DNA from: Anodontia alba
Taxonomy: Eukaryota; Mollusca; Bivalvia; Lucinida; Lucinidae
NCBI GenBank assembly: GCA_964016985.1
Contig: OZ024826.1
Span: 2,595,552 to 2,659,551 of the forward strand
Direction of reading: 5' to 3'
Length of the DNA: 64,000 nucleotides
Below the pieces are notes generated by a model. It was not told the DNA's origin. It saw only the letters and a list, made by a program, of their open reading frames with translations, and ran no database searches. This document shows, piece by piece, positions 53,101 to 56,604 of the stretch. The position numbers and the translations under genes were made by a program. Position 1 is the stretch's first letter, and every line of letters begins with the position of its first letter.

Positions 53101-54151
53101 TTCTTTAAGCAGACAATGAAAGTAACGGTCAGGTCCCAGTTGTTCAAAGCATCGTTACCTTAACAAGCATGTTAGTGGTCAAAATATTAACTGTTCTAGT
53201 AATTATGATACCAAATTCAGGTATTTTTGCTGAAAAAATTCGAGTGCAAAAGCTACTCACATTTTTCAGCAAAAATATTAGCATATATGCCATATTTAAT
53301 GATCAGGGTCCAGTTGTTCAAAGCATCGTTAGCTTAACAAGCTCGTTAAGGGTCATTTCATTAACTCTTTTAGTGGATTCAATACACAATATTCTGATAT
53401 TTTTTGCTGAAAAAATGTGAGTAGCTTTTGCACTGCAAAAGCTACTCACATTTTTTCAGCAAAAAATTTTAGTAAAAAATTTTAGCATATTTGTGTATCA
53501 CTCGATGTAAATTTTAACAAATCGTTAACTAACGATGTCGTTAGCTTTGAACAACTGGGACTGTTTAGATTCACTGGCTCATTTAGGCCTTTATTGTCTG
53601 CATATGGCATAAATGCCCTTTTGTCACACCTGCTTAAGAATGAGTCCCTAACAGGTACTGGAATCCTGTGGGTATCATTGTATGACCATGGTCTGCATTT
53701 GATAGCCTGTTAGCATTTTCATTCTGTACATGAAATGTTGTGTTTAATTCTGTTATTATACTGAGAGGCACTGGTAAGTATGACACCACCTTCCCTCAAT
53801 ATTTGTGACCACTCAGGAATTCAGGTCCATTTCTGAACAAAATATATGTTTTAAACCCAGAGTTGAAAGTTTCAGATATGTAATACTTTTTGATGCATAG
53901 AACTCAGAAACATTAGAATAATATGTGTATAAGACATCAGCTGTTATTTTTATATTTTACAGGATCACAAAGACTATTCTTCCTGGGAGTTTACTCATGC
54001 TGGTCCACATGAGGAGGGATCGGAGTGGGATCAGACTGACAATGAATCGGGTGACAAAAATGCCAAGTCTCATAAAGTTACTAATAATCTAGAGTCTAAT
54101 AACTGTGAATCAGGACAGAGACGGAATAAAGCTGGGCAATCAGATACTTGA
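22583..54151 (+). CDS. CARS2: Mitochondrial cysteinyl-tRNA synthetase, 13 coding exons
   Basis: Class I aminoacyl-tRNA synthetase that charges tRNA-Cys with cysteine in the mitochondrial matrix. Coding exons: 22583-22854, 26117-26285, 27703-27880, 30421-30513, 32496-32616, 33659-33792, 37369-37503, 41510-41648, 45548-45662, 47060-47158, 49856-49964, 51888-52000, 53963-54151. All junctions are GT/AG and all phases agree; total 1,866 nt, 621 residues. Motifs: HIGH (103-106), KMSKS (333-337), and zinc ligands Cys94 (SCGPT), Cys273 (WHIECSA) and His298-Glu302 (FPHHENE). Residues 1-47 are basic with no acidic residue before Glu48, as in a mitochondrial presequence. Human CARS2 is 564 residues; the extra length is the N-terminus and an acidic C-terminal tail. 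No frame break is seen, so it is probably functional. Confidence 0.95.
22920..23100. repeat. C-rich degenerate repeat with a C-run and CA run
   Basis: Repeated phrase (CCC)-C-TAGTCGTTTCG/CCCCTGATTGTTTCG, a C-run of about 17 bp at 23010-23024, then ACACACACAC. Located in CARS2 intron 1. Confidence 0.6.
23270..23530. repeat. GGAAGTCTGGGACTTCC-type short repeats
   Basis: Several copies of GGAAGTCTGGGA and its complement TCCCAGACTTCC-like phrase (AAGTCTGGGAGTC, CCTGGGACTTCC, GAAGTCCTGGGACTTCC) in both orientations in intron 1. Self-complementary. Confidence 0.45.
23868..23975. mobile_element. Foldback MITE, family B
   Basis: The left arm is eroded (GAGGTGTTAATGAGCGCCTC); the right arm ACTTCTAATGAGTACC and ATATGTTTTCATGGAGAAAT are intact. 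Intron 1. Confidence 0.6.
24020..24215 (+). mobile_element. LTR remnant with primer-binding-site-like end
   Basis: A promoter-like GTATATAAG lies at about 24084. The 3' end (CGTATAATAAACCGAATACA) is followed by TGGTGTCAGAAAGTG, a sequence typical of the primer-binding site just inside a Ty3/gypsy LTR. The gypsy RT fragment starts about 120 bp downstream, so most of gag is deleted. Confidence 0.5.
24330..25042 (+). pseudogene. Ty3/gypsy reverse transcriptase fragment
   Basis: Plus reading gives [60 protein letters not shown], then after a frame change near 24715 [21 protein letters not shown], and [20 protein letters not shown]. This is the order of a gypsy-type RT and connection domain. The catalytic region is lost at the frameshift (VRQTKY then stop). 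Dead copy in intron 1, same orientation as CARS2. Confidence 0.8.
25225..25315. mobile_element. Foldback MITE, family B (partial)
   Basis: Left arm mostly lost; AGTGAGGTGCTTCTAATGAG and CCACAACATATGTTTTAATG remain. Confidence 0.55.
25379..25592. mobile_element. Hairpin MITE, family D
   Basis: Family D is about 210 bp with inverted ends TAACCCTTGTCCTGCTGAA and its complement. A central hairpin contains GTGTAGATCCAGATCAGTTG, GCTTCTGAAGAAGC and the inverse. Shoulders include AATCTGGATCAAGTAATCYG and TGAAAATTAGAAGTGGGTGT. No coding. Confidence 0.75.
25593..26050. mobile_element. Non-autonomous element with a TTAAGGCTGG-type inverted end, containing a family E hairpin
   Basis: Ends are TTAAGGCTGGCACAACTAAT and ATTAGCCAGCCTTAG. 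Between them are many ATCGAT-type palindromic phrases (AATCGATTATCGATCAC) and a family E hairpin at 25805-25915. The ends are imperfect and no transposase is present. Confidence 0.45.
26117..26285 (+). CDS. CARS2: CARS2 exon 2
   Basis: Carries [16 protein letters not shown]: the first zinc-ligand cysteine and the HIGH ATP-binding motif, then [14 protein letters not shown]. Acceptor TTGTTTTCAG, donor GAG|GTTTGC (weak consensus). Confidence 0.93.
26322..26534. mobile_element. Hairpin MITE, family D
   Basis: Complete copy with CTTGTCCTGCTGAAC at the left and AGCAGGACAAAGGTTAA at the right. Starts 37 bp after CARS2 exon 2. Confidence 0.75.
26580..26765. mobile_element. Hairpin MITE, family E
   Basis: Family E has the hairpin GCAAACAGTGTAGACCCTGA-TCAGATGCC around CACATTCTGTGG, shoulders TGCTTCGAAAATTTGAACG and TCAGGCCTGCCTGTTCCAAT, and outer phrases AAATATTGGGATACC and ACTTAGGGTTATTAAGG. 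Confidence 0.7.
26780..26850. mobile_element. Family B MITE remnant
   Basis: Only CCAAACATATACTGTGGATA and CCCATTAGAATCC of the left arm remain. Confidence 0.4.
27225..27436. mobile_element. Hairpin MITE, family F
   Basis: Family F shares the GCAAACAGTGTARAYCC arm but continues ATCAGACTGCTCCT and its inverse, with right shoulder TTGCCATTCCACTGAGTATT. It abuts the next family D copy. Confidence 0.65.
27437..27649. mobile_element. Hairpin MITE, family D
   Basis: Complete copy with intact terminal TAACCCTTGTCCTGCTGAAC and CAGCAGGACAAGGGTTAA. Confidence 0.78.
27703..27880 (+). CDS. CARS2: CARS2 exon 3
   Basis: Encodes [19 protein letters not shown] and the helix ending GHAYIGSDG. Phase 0 start, phase 1 end (GAT G|GTAGGG). 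A family D MITE ends about 53 bp upstream of it. Confidence 0.92.
27930..28195. mobile_element. Two overlapping family B MITEs
   Basis: A complete hairpin (28000-28105), flanked by a left half arm and a second right arm (28120-28175), suggests a tandem or unequal-exchange product. About 50 bp after CARS2 exon 3. Confidence 0.65.
28230..28340. mobile_element. Family E MITE, half hairpin
   Basis: ATTCAGACAGACAGGTTTCA, CATCTGATTACGGTCTATAC and GTTTGCCACTCATCCAGCAA. The left arm is degraded. Confidence 0.5.
28341..28900. other. CARS2 intron 3 spacer, no feature seen
   Basis: No gene or repeat recognised by eye. Confidence 0.35.
28901..29045. mobile_element. Hairpin MITE, family E variant
   Basis: Hairpin GCAAACAGTTGAGACCCTGA and inverse at 28937-29002, with shoulders GTCTCCAGACTACAATGGGT. 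It is bordered by ACCCATTCTAGACTG on the left (about 28819), so a longer element of 220 bp is possible. Confidence 0.55.
29170..29895. repeat. Diverged tandem repeat, unit about 165-175 bp
   Basis: Repeated phrases TCAAGGTCAAGAACTTA / TCAAGGTCATGGTC, AAATTTTACATTTAAGTTTTTG, TTTCTAAAGACC, ATTTCTTTAGTG and TTGACACTTAGACTGATG recur at about 29210, 29365, 29540, 29700 and 29877. Intron 3. Possibly the core of a Helitron-like (HINE) element, but no ends were found. Confidence 0.6.
29905..30228 (-). mobile_element. tRNA-derived SINE (S1)
   Basis: Minus reading starts GCCGGCCTCGGTGGCTGTTG, with B-box-like GGTTCAACCCC (plus strand GGGGTTGAACCCGCG), then the S1 body: CAAGAAGGGCAGTTGTCAG, TGGTTAACTGCTTAGAGG, and TGGGTTGACTGGGCCGTAAA-ACCTCAAC at the 3' end. 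Confidence 0.65.
30421..30513 (+). CDS. CARS2: CARS2 exon 4
   Basis: Short exon encoding [18 protein letters not shown] and a polar helix. Acceptor CTGTTTTCAG, donor GAG|GTGAGA. Joins in phase 1. Confidence 0.9.
30715..30870. mobile_element. Foldback MITE, family B
   Basis: Complete hairpin with arms ACATGTTGTGGTACTCATTA and its inverse. Intron 4. Confidence 0.7.
31120..31330. mobile_element. Hairpin MITE, family E
   Basis: Arms GCAAACAGTGTAGACCCAGA and TCTGGATCTACATTGTTTGC; outer phrases AATACCGTATTTAATCGAAG and CCAATACAGGGTTATTATGG. Confidence 0.65.
31331..31755. other. Intron 4 spacer with a duplicated phrase
   Basis: TGCAGGACGGCTGTCAGTCA-GACAG (31432) recurs as TGCAGGACAGCTGTCAGACA (31680), with related CTGCAGGAC phrases between. 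No gene. Confidence 0.4.
31765..31870. mobile_element. Foldback MITE, family B (diverged)
   Basis: TAAGTAGCACCTTCATGAGG-CACCTCTTATGAGTACCC with ACATGTTTTTATGAAGAAC. Short left arm. Confidence 0.5.
31880..32140 (+). mobile_element. tRNA-derived SINE (S1), 5'-eroded
   Basis: GCAGATCCAGGGGCATAAGT, CCAGCTTGGCCACATAC, CATTCTCCCCCTTCTGCTGA, GGTTAACCCCTTAGAGGACT. The tail is diverged. Confidence 0.6.
32215..32458. mobile_element. Hairpin MITE, family G
   Basis: Ends are TTAACCCTTAAAGTGCCAA and GGCAGTTTAAGGGTTAA. The central hairpin is CAAACAGTGTGGATCCTGAT-CAGACTGCTC and inverse. Shoulders GTTGTCTGTTTATGTCATCT and AGATGACAAAGCAGACGACA also pair. Another copy lies inverted at 54300. Confidence 0.75.
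32496..32616 (+). CDS. CARS2: CARS2 exon 5
   Basis: Encodes [20 protein letters not shown] and [14 protein letters not shown], a strongly conserved synthetase block with the second zinc-ligand cysteine. Donor AAG|GTAATT. Confidence 0.94.
32680..33180. mobile_element. Foldback repeats, family I (two to three copies)
   Basis: Family I contains TTTTCCCAGAAAA, TTTGACATTTCATGCAAATT, GTCTCCTTAGGAGACAATTT, GAAAAATATTTCAAAATG and GTCTGCTGAAAATTTTACCC. A complete foldback at 32720-33085 is followed by an extra half. Intron 5. Confidence 0.5.
33250..33565 (+). mobile_element. tRNA-derived SINE (S1), complete
   Basis: tRNA-like head GCCGGGCTCCATAGCCCAGT (A-box-like), CGAGTTCAAACTCC (B-box-like), then the S1 body and tail TGACTGGGCTGTAAAACCTC-AACTCAAACAAAC. 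It ends only about 95 bp before CARS2 exon 6. Confidence 0.75.
33619..33672. repeat. 32-bp duplication of the exon 6 acceptor region
   Basis: TTATTTTGTAGTCAAGTGTT-TGGTAGT is followed by TTATTTTGTAGTCGAGTGTT-TGGTAGT. The second copy is the functional acceptor and the first codons of exon 6. Confidence 0.85.
33659..33792 (+). CDS. CARS2: CARS2 exon 6
   Basis: Encodes [20 protein letters not shown] and the ENE zinc ligand. The acceptor region is duplicated 32 bp upstream (decoy AG at 33625-33626); only the second AG keeps the frame. Confidence 0.94.
33880..33975 (+). mobile_element. tRNA-like SINE head (S2)
   Basis: GCATCTGCATGGCTGAGTGG-TTAGTGCTCC resembles a tRNA A-box region; CTGCTTTAAATCCTGC lies at the B-box position. 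A close partner lies at 34920. Confidence 0.5.
34500..34920. repeat. Diverged tandem repeat, unit about 130-145 bp
   Basis: CCATTTTGAAAATCTATTTT-GAACTTCT, AACCAAAAGGCCA, ATAGCTAACATCATTC and TCAGAAATCCAAGATG recur about four times (near 34508, 34633, 34780, 34893). Intron 6. Confidence 0.6.
34920..35030 (+). mobile_element. tRNA-like SINE head (S2), second copy
   Basis: ATGCAAACTGAAGCATCTGC, TGGTTAGTGCTCCTGACATT, GGTTCACAAGGTCACGGC, as at 33870. The A-box part is changed to ATAGCATACTGG. Confidence 0.5.
35288..36768. repeat. 161-bp satellite, about nine copies
   Basis: Each 161-bp unit is a dimer of two related halves of about 84 and 77 bp, both built as AAGAGTGGGTGTCAGGTMAA-YAGTTTTCTTA ... 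AAAAACATATGTTGCATAGG-TCTA. Units are nearly identical. The period is not a multiple of three, so the long frames through it are artefacts. ACATATGTTG is the family B hairpin tip, and the array ends directly in a family B MITE. Intron 6. Confidence 0.92.
36765..37000. mobile_element. Two family B MITEs at the satellite end
   Basis: The first hairpin is at about 36780-36850 (CTACATGTTGTGGGAACTCA and inverse), the second at 36915-36985, more eroded. Confidence 0.65.
37008..37316 (+). mobile_element. tRNA-derived SINE (S1)
   Basis: Head GAGCCATCCTGGTGTCTTAG with B-box-like AGGTTTGATCCCTGCC, S1 body, 3' tail TGGGTTGACTGGACCATAAA-ACCTCAACTCAAA. Ends about 50 bp before CARS2 exon 7. Confidence 0.7.
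37369..37503 (+). CDS. CARS2: CARS2 exon 7
   Basis: Encodes [20 protein letters not shown] with the KMSKS loop that stabilises the aminoacylation transition state. Acceptor TTCATACAG, donor ATC|GTGAGT. Confidence 0.94.
37580..37790. mobile_element. Foldback repeat, family I
   Basis: TTGACATTTCATGCAAATTG-CCTCCTTAGGAGACATTTTG-CATGGAATGTCAAA is a near-perfect palindrome. Intron 7. Confidence 0.6.
38091..38310. mobile_element. Hairpin MITE, family C
   Basis: Family C has ends GGGCCCAGTTGTTCAAAGC and GCTTTGAACAACYGGGCCC, shoulders ATTAGTTAATGATTCATTAA, and the central palindrome GCTGAAAAAATGTGAGTAGC / GCTACTCACATTTTTTCAGC. Confidence 0.8.
38249..38836. repeat. Tandem duplication, 294-bp unit, spanning the end of a MITE
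   Basis: From CAGTTAACGAAATGACCC through an A-run of about 28 bp to GGTCAGTAA, the sequence occurs twice (38249-38542 and 38543-38836), almost identical. The unit includes the right end of the family C MITE. Confidence 0.9.
38837..39128. other. Intron 7 spacer, no feature seen
   Basis: AT-rich, no gene or repeat recognised. Confidence 0.35.
39129..39312. mobile_element. Hairpin MITE, family D (shortened)
   Basis: Reverse orientation to the copy at 25379: ATGCTGAATAATTTAATTAG, CAGCCAATCAGATTAC, hairpin GTGTAGATCCTGATCCGATG and inverse, CAGCAGGATAAGGGTTA. Confidence 0.6.
39564..41051. mobile_element. hAT-like non-autonomous DNA transposon with target duplication
   Basis: Terminal inverted repeats CAGGGCCTGACAAATC and GATTTGTCAGGCCCTG bound 1,488 bp. 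Flanks TAAATAC (39557-39563) and TAAATAC (41052-41058) are direct repeats, consistent with a 7-8 bp hAT target duplication. Subterminal CTTGCCCACTGGGCAAG-type phrases occur at both ends. No transposase frame is present. A family B remnant (39825-39905) and an A-run (40010-40042) lie inside. Intron 7. Confidence 0.7.
41069..41162. repeat. (GT)n microsatellite
   Basis: About 46 uninterrupted GT units, 11 bp beyond the hAT-like target duplication. Confidence 0.97.
41290..41460. mobile_element. Foldback repeat, family I
   Basis: ATTTCCCAGAAAATAGG, GACAATTTGCATGAAATGTC and GTCATCTGCTGAAAGTTTTA; ends about 50 bp before CARS2 exon 8. Confidence 0.5.
41510..41648 (+). CDS. CARS2: CARS2 exon 8
   Basis: Encodes [20 protein letters not shown] and the following helix of the C-terminal helical region. 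Phase 1 to phase 2, donor AAAG|GTGGGT. Confidence 0.9.
41690..42150. mobile_element. Family I foldback pieces (two)
   Basis: Half copies at 41715-41840 (GCAGAAGATGAATTGTAGAT, TTGACATTGCATGCATATTG) and 41970-42090 (GCAGACAAGTATTTTTTCAT, TTTTCCCAGAAAATAGGG). Both diverged. Intron 8. Confidence 0.4.
42424..42658. mobile_element. Hairpin MITE, family C
   Basis: GGGCCCAGTTGTTCAAAACT at the left; palindrome AAATTGTGAGGAGCTTTTGC / GCAAAAGCTACTCACATTTT; right end eroded to TTTGAACACTGGGTT. Confidence 0.7.
42770..42935. mobile_element. Foldback MITE, family B (near-perfect hairpin)
   Basis: Arms of about 48 bp: ACATATGTTGTGGGTACTCA-TTAGAAGCACCTCAGTG and inverse. Outer shoulders GATGATAATTTAGGGATAA and ATTATCCCAGAATTATCACC are also inverted. 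Confidence 0.8.
43010..45440. repeat. Tandem array of family B MITE units, period about 190 bp, split by a pogo-like element
   Basis: Units read CTCTATAAAAACATGTGGGT-ACTCATTAGAAGTACC, TTGCCAAGGTGCTTC, ATATGTTTTCATGGAGAAAT, GATACCCCCTCTTATCTGGA and CTAATGTCTTAGCGCTAGAT. Unit starts lie near 43010, 43185, 43375 (broken by 43408-44803), 44970, 45165 and 45355. Intron 8. Confidence 0.8.
43408..44803. mobile_element. Pogo/Tigger-like non-autonomous transposon, copy 1
   Basis: Ends CAGTTGACTCTCGTTATCTC and the inverse GAGATAACGAGAGTCGACTG, flanked by TA on both sides. 1,396 bp. The termini resemble Tigger/pogo ends, and TA duplication fits the Tc1/mariner/pogo group. Short frames are present but no DDE transposase. 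Inserted in a family B unit between AGAAG and CCTTGCC. Confidence 0.75.
45548..45662 (+). CDS. CARS2: CARS2 exon 9
   Basis: Encodes [20 protein letters not shown]: the A-x-x-D-D-F-x-T-P block shared by cysteinyl-tRNA synthetases. Ends in phase 0 before GTTGTAG. Confidence 0.92.
45663..45955. other. Intron 9 spacer, no feature seen
   Basis: No gene or repeat recognised. Confidence 0.3.
45956..46060. mobile_element. Hairpin MITE, family E
   Basis: GCAAAAAGTGTAGACCCAGA and GGGTCTACACTTTTTGC around GATGCTGCAGAGTATGGCATC. Confidence 0.6.
46215..46385. mobile_element. Family E MITE, eroded
   Basis: CAGATAGGCCTGAGTAGACC, AGGTACTGCAGAATCTAGAC, GTTTGCAACTCCTCCATTAG. Abuts a family D copy at 46386. 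Confidence 0.45.
46386..46597. mobile_element. Hairpin MITE, family D
   Basis: Complete copy with terminal AACCCTTGTCCTGCTGAATA and CAGCAGGACAAGGGTTAA, hairpin perfect over about 30 bp per arm. Confidence 0.8.
46840..47000. mobile_element. Foldback repeat, family I
   Basis: GCAGATGACAAATTGATGAT and ATTTCGAAATGTCGTCTGCT as outer arms. Ends about 60 bp before CARS2 exon 10. Confidence 0.5.
47060..47158 (+). CDS. CARS2: CARS2 exon 10
   Basis: 33 codons ([20 protein letters not shown]), phase 0/0. Aligns with the segment R-S-P-A-V of the human enzyme. Acceptor TTATTTTCAG, donor AAG|GTAGGT. Confidence 0.88.
47255..47464. mobile_element. Hairpin MITE, family D
   Basis: TAAACCCTTGTCATGCTGAA to GTTCAGCAGGACTAGGGTTT. 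About 100 bp after exon 10. Confidence 0.75.
47465..48155. other. Intron 10 spacer, no gene seen
   Basis: Two similar phrases (GTGCATTTAGCTCTG, TTCTCAAACACCATGG at 47466; GTGCATTTAGTTCCTTCTCT, TGAACACCACCAG at 47612) mark a weak 145-bp duplication. Open frames at 47613-48040 show no family motif. Confidence 0.35.
48160..48905. repeat. 155-bp tandem repeat, about four units, possible Helitron-derived element
   Basis: Units start at GCATATCTCTAAAAGTGTTG (48241) and recur at 48396, 48552, 48708 and 48863. Each contains AATGAAACTTGATACATTGA, AGTGCAGAATGCAAGAACCA, TACAGAGTTATTTCCCTTC and TTTTTGCAATA. The left flank TGCTCCCCAAAGGGAGAGCA is a hairpin. Bivalve non-autonomous Helitrons (pearl/HINE type) have central tandem units of similar size, so this may be one. 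The ends are not proven. Confidence 0.65.
49365..49500. mobile_element. Foldback MITE, family B (diverged)
   Basis: AATAGTATGTTGAGTGTACT-CATTAGAATTG and inverse AATTCTAATGAATACACACA-ACATGCATT. Confidence 0.55.
49614..49822. mobile_element. Hairpin MITE, family D
   Basis: GTTGTCATGCTGAATAAATT to GTTCAGCAAGAAAAGAGTTAA. It ends 33 bp upstream of CARS2 exon 11 and so lies within the region of the branch point. Confidence 0.75.
49856..49964 (+). CDS. CARS2: CARS2 exon 11
   Basis: Encodes [20 protein letters not shown], matching the F-R-x-x-V-R-Q-F-A-L signature of the anticodon-binding region. It is tightly bracketed by hairpin MITEs: family D ends at about 49822 and family C starts at 49976. 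Confidence 0.92.
49976..50217. mobile_element. Hairpin MITE, family C
   Basis: GGGCCCAGTTGTTCAAAG to TTTTAACAACTGGGCCC, with central AATGTGAGTAGCTTTTGC / GCAAAAGCTACTCACATT. It starts 11 bp after the end of CARS2 exon 11. Confidence 0.8.
50278..50890 (+). mobile_element. tRNA-derived SINE (S1), interrupted by Naiad
   Basis: Head GCCGGGCTCCATAGTGCAGT with B-box-like AAGTTCAAATCCC; body to CCACTTAGAGGACTAA, where Naiad begins; resumes CTAAGCCTGACATGATG at 50825 and ends in AAATTAAACAAACAAAG. Confidence 0.7.
50492..50826 (-). mobile_element. Naiad 3' fragment inserted in a SINE
   Basis: A single minus-oriented, 5'-truncated Naiad piece far from the cluster. It starts AAAAAAGGTTAGAGAAAAG and breaks off at CACTTTTACAGCTAA, where it shares CTAA with the SINE target. 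Contains a 90-codon hydrophobic frame. Intron 11. Confidence 0.8.
51172..51465 (+). mobile_element. tRNA-derived SINE (S1)
   Basis: Head GCTGGCCTTGGTGGCTCAGT, B-box-like GTGGGTTAGACCCCC, body CTTCCGCTGATTCAAAAAGG, tail GGTTGACTGGCCCTTAAAAC. Confidence 0.7.
51470..51885. mobile_element. Two family E MITEs
   Basis: Hairpins at 51525-51605 (GTGTAGACCCTGATCAGTAG; imperfect inverse) and 51690-51755 (AACAGTGTAGACTCAGATGA / TCATCAGGGTCTACCCTGTT). The outer TTTGAATACCTATGG and CTGAATACTTAGGGTA belong to the family. They run up to the acceptor of exon 12. Confidence 0.55.
51888..52000 (+). CDS. CARS2: CARS2 exon 12
   Basis: Encodes a Lys/Glu-rich stretch and [20 protein letters not shown]. Family: P-L-L-E-A-C-D-x-[IL]-R. 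Phase 1 to phase 0. Confidence 0.9.
52355..52600. mobile_element. Hairpin MITE, family F
   Basis: AAATGTCCTGAAATTTTGTA and TTTTAGGACATTTAC are inverted ends. The hairpin ATCAGACAGGAGCAGTCTGAT lies in the middle, with GCAAACAGTGTAGACCCAGA duplicated once (52407 and 52429). Confidence 0.7.
52605..52760. mobile_element. Foldback MITE, family B
   Basis: ACATGTTGTGGGTACTCATT / GAATGAGTACCCATAACATA. The centre is changed to GTGTGTAACCACGCTGAG. Confidence 0.6.
52765..53065 (+). mobile_element. tRNA-derived SINE (S1)
   Basis: Head CTGCCAATCTCAGTGGCTCA, GCTAAATTGACCCCTGC at the B-box, body and tail as in other S1 copies, ending TCAACACAAACAAACAAAA. Confidence 0.65.
53130..53562. mobile_element. Two family C MITEs, tandem
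   Basis: The first (53130-53303) lacks its right end; the second (53306-53562) is complete (GGGTCCAGTTGTTCAAAGC to GCTTTGAACAACTGGGAC). Intron 12. Confidence 0.75.
53563..53962. other. End of CARS2 intron 12, no feature seen
   Basis: No gene or repeat recognised before the acceptor ATATTTTACAG. Confidence 0.35.
53963..54151 (+). CDS. CARS2: CARS2 exon 13 (terminal)
   Basis: Begins [10 protein letters not shown], the conserved end of the enzyme, then a species-specific acidic and Asn/Ser/Lys-rich tail to the TGA at 54149-54151. No canonical AATAAA is evident in the next 150 bp. Confidence 0.88.
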   Translation, partial: DHKDYSSWEFTHAGPHEEGSEWDQTDNESGDKNAKSHKVTNNLESNNCESGQRRNKAGQSDT

Positions 54152-54299
54152 TATACGCTGCTTTATGTTTACTAACAAATGATAGTAAATTATTTTATAC
54201 CTGCTTTGTGAGGCTTTTGTGATAATAGTAGGACTGTAGGAAGAAATATTGTGCTCAAGAGATCTATTAACACAAACAGTTAATGCCACATTATGATTT

Positions 54300-54516
54300 A
54301 ACCCTTAAAGCGCCAATCACAACTATTGTCGTCTGCTTTGTCATCTGCTTGTGATTTTAAAAGTCATTTTTGCAAACAGTGTGGACCCAGTCTGATCTGG
54401 GTCCACACTGTTTGCCGGTATGCAAAAAATAGGTTTGAAAAGTTTGCAAGAATATTCAGCAGACAACATAAACAGACAACATTTTCAGATGCAGTTTTTC
54501 TTGGCGCTTTTAGGGT
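54300..54516. mobile_element. Hairpin MITE, family G (inverted copy)
   Basis: TAACCCTTAAAGCGCCAATC to TTGGCGCTTTTAGGGTTAA, with the central hairpin shortened to GTGTGGACCCAG-TCTGATCT-GGGTCCACAC. Lies about 150 bp after the CARS2 stop and could fold in its 3' UTR. Confidence 0.75.
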
Positions 54517-54634
54517 TAAGAGGATTCGATACACATGTAAGATGTTTTGCCATTTTTATTTTATAAGGGAGACAACTTTTGTTATGTTACATCCCATTTT
54601 CTCTTCTGCAAACCAATCCCATTCTGAAAGGGGT

Positions 54635-56325
54635 CTATGAAAACACACCTATTCAAATACAGTTGACTCTCGTTATCTCGTCCCCTCTTATCTCGATCCT
54701 ATCACTTATGTCGAACTGATTTCTAAGTCCCGATTATTTTCCCTATGTATTTATTGTATTTCAGCTTCGCGTATGTCGAACTTCTTTTATGTCGACACTT
54801 CGGCTATCTCGTCCATCATTTTCAGTCCCTAAATATATTTTTCACAGTTTTTACTACCGCGTATCTCGAACTCGGACCATGTCGAAGGAAAAAAAATGTA
54901 AGATGCTGCGCCGCCGGTCTCTCAGTCAATGAAAATCATAATAGGCCATTGATAAATAAATCAATATTTTAATTTTCCCCTTTGTCCAGGTAATTACAAA
55001 CGACACAAACAATGTCTAAAATCCGTAATTATGAAATCACGTGCGTGTCGAGTCGGGTTTGACACGCGGCGCTCAACACCGTCTCGTGTCATTGATTTGT
55101 AAGATAAAAAGCGGCCCAGAATAGTGTTATGGAAGATTAATCAACGAAGTTTCTTTAATTTATTGTTTAGATATGCTCTTCACTATTGAGTACTGTCCGT
55201 CTGAATGCTATAGCGTCTTCAAGAAAAGTCAGTGCGCGACAGGTTCCGACTCAGATCAGCCTGTATTGATCAGGCTAGCTAAGTCTGAATCTTCGCTTGT
55301 TACTCTTTGGTCAGGCGGTGCTCTTTGGTAAGCCCAGATAGGGCTTATGCGTATAATGGAAAATTCGTGGGCGTGCAGGCTGATCCCAGTCTTTGATAGT
55401 CGCACAGTCTTCTAATAGGAGTTGTCGTGCACGGCCTCAAATAGACGAATCACACGTGGGTACCGATGTTAACCCTTCCGACCCTGTAGACTGGTACAGA
55501 TACCCGCACAAATAGTGTAGGTCTAGATGAGACGGTTCATAACGAGCTGTCTCTGCAGGATCTGCAGTTTGCCGCGCTGAGATGGTTCGTTTATGCCAGG
55601 GGAGATGATCCAAACTAGCTTACAGCTGCCGCTTGACATTGTAAGCGTTTTATGCAAAAGCGGAAACCAGTCAACTCTTTATCGAGTCGTCTATGCGAAG
55701 GGAGCTAATCCAAACCAGCTCATAACGTATAGCTAACACGACCCGGAAACCAGTAATTTGTAAGTTATTTATAGCTCATATGGAAATCCAAATTTGCAGG
55801 AGTATTAAAAGACAACAAGAGACGTTTGAAATTTATTATTATTAACATTTATTGATAATATTATTCCAAGAGAACCATTGCATTTCCTAAAACAAACAGT
55901 AACAATGCAAACTGAAGTACGCGTAAATTATTTAAATTGCCATATACATGTGCCTTCCATGCACGTTTTGGCGAACAGTCGTCATACCTATGACGTCACA
56001 ATTTGGTTGTCTCAAACTACTGATAACTCGAACATTTTTATCAGGTCCCGTGAAGTTCGAGATAACGAGAGTCGACTGTATATAGAAAATTTCATCTAAA
56101 AAAAAAAAAAACAGAAAATTTTCAAATGAAAAACTCTAGTTTTCATAACTCTGCTCAAAACATAGATTGTGGGTACTCCCTTGGCAATGCAGTTCTAGTG
56201 AGTACCCACAATCTATGGTTTTTTGAGCAGAAATAAGAGAAATAATGTATACCCCTGTAAACCCCAGTTTTACTATATAAAAGTGGGGTTTAAGGGGGTC
56301 AAAATTATATAAGCATGTTTCTGTG
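54635..56325. mobile_element. Family A MITE split by a pogo-like element
   Basis: The left shoulder (GAAAACACACCTATTCAAATA) lies before 54660 and the rest of the element (hairpin 56150-56225, tail to TGTTTCTGTGATG) after 56078. Confidence 0.7.
54660..56078. mobile_element. Pogo/Tigger-like non-autonomous transposon, copy 2
   Basis: 1,419 bp, same ends as the copy at 43408, flanked by TA (54658-54659 and 56079-56080). It differs from copy 1 by scattered substitutions and small indels (for example a 20-bp segment GCCCAGATAGGGCTTATG near 55330). No transposase. Confidence 0.75.
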
Positions 56326-56590
56326 ATGATAACACTCTGGATGTCGGTACTTATTTTCACAGTTTGTCTTTATGAGTGACATCATTCTCAGTAAATGCTT
56401 AATATGCAATGTTTAAATAGTGTTTGTTGAATTTTTTCGTACCTTATATCATAGCCCTCCACACCAGGTCCCTGATCCCATGATGTACCACACACATGGC
56501 TTATTGACACTTAATTATTCATTTAGTGAATTTGGACTCATTTATGTCATATTTACCATTAGCTGATAGTGCTGAAAGAAATTAGTGGTA
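56326..56590. other. Intergenic, no feature seen
   Basis: No gene or repeat recognised. Confidence 0.3.
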
Positions 56591-56604
56591 CATGGTATTA
56601 TATT

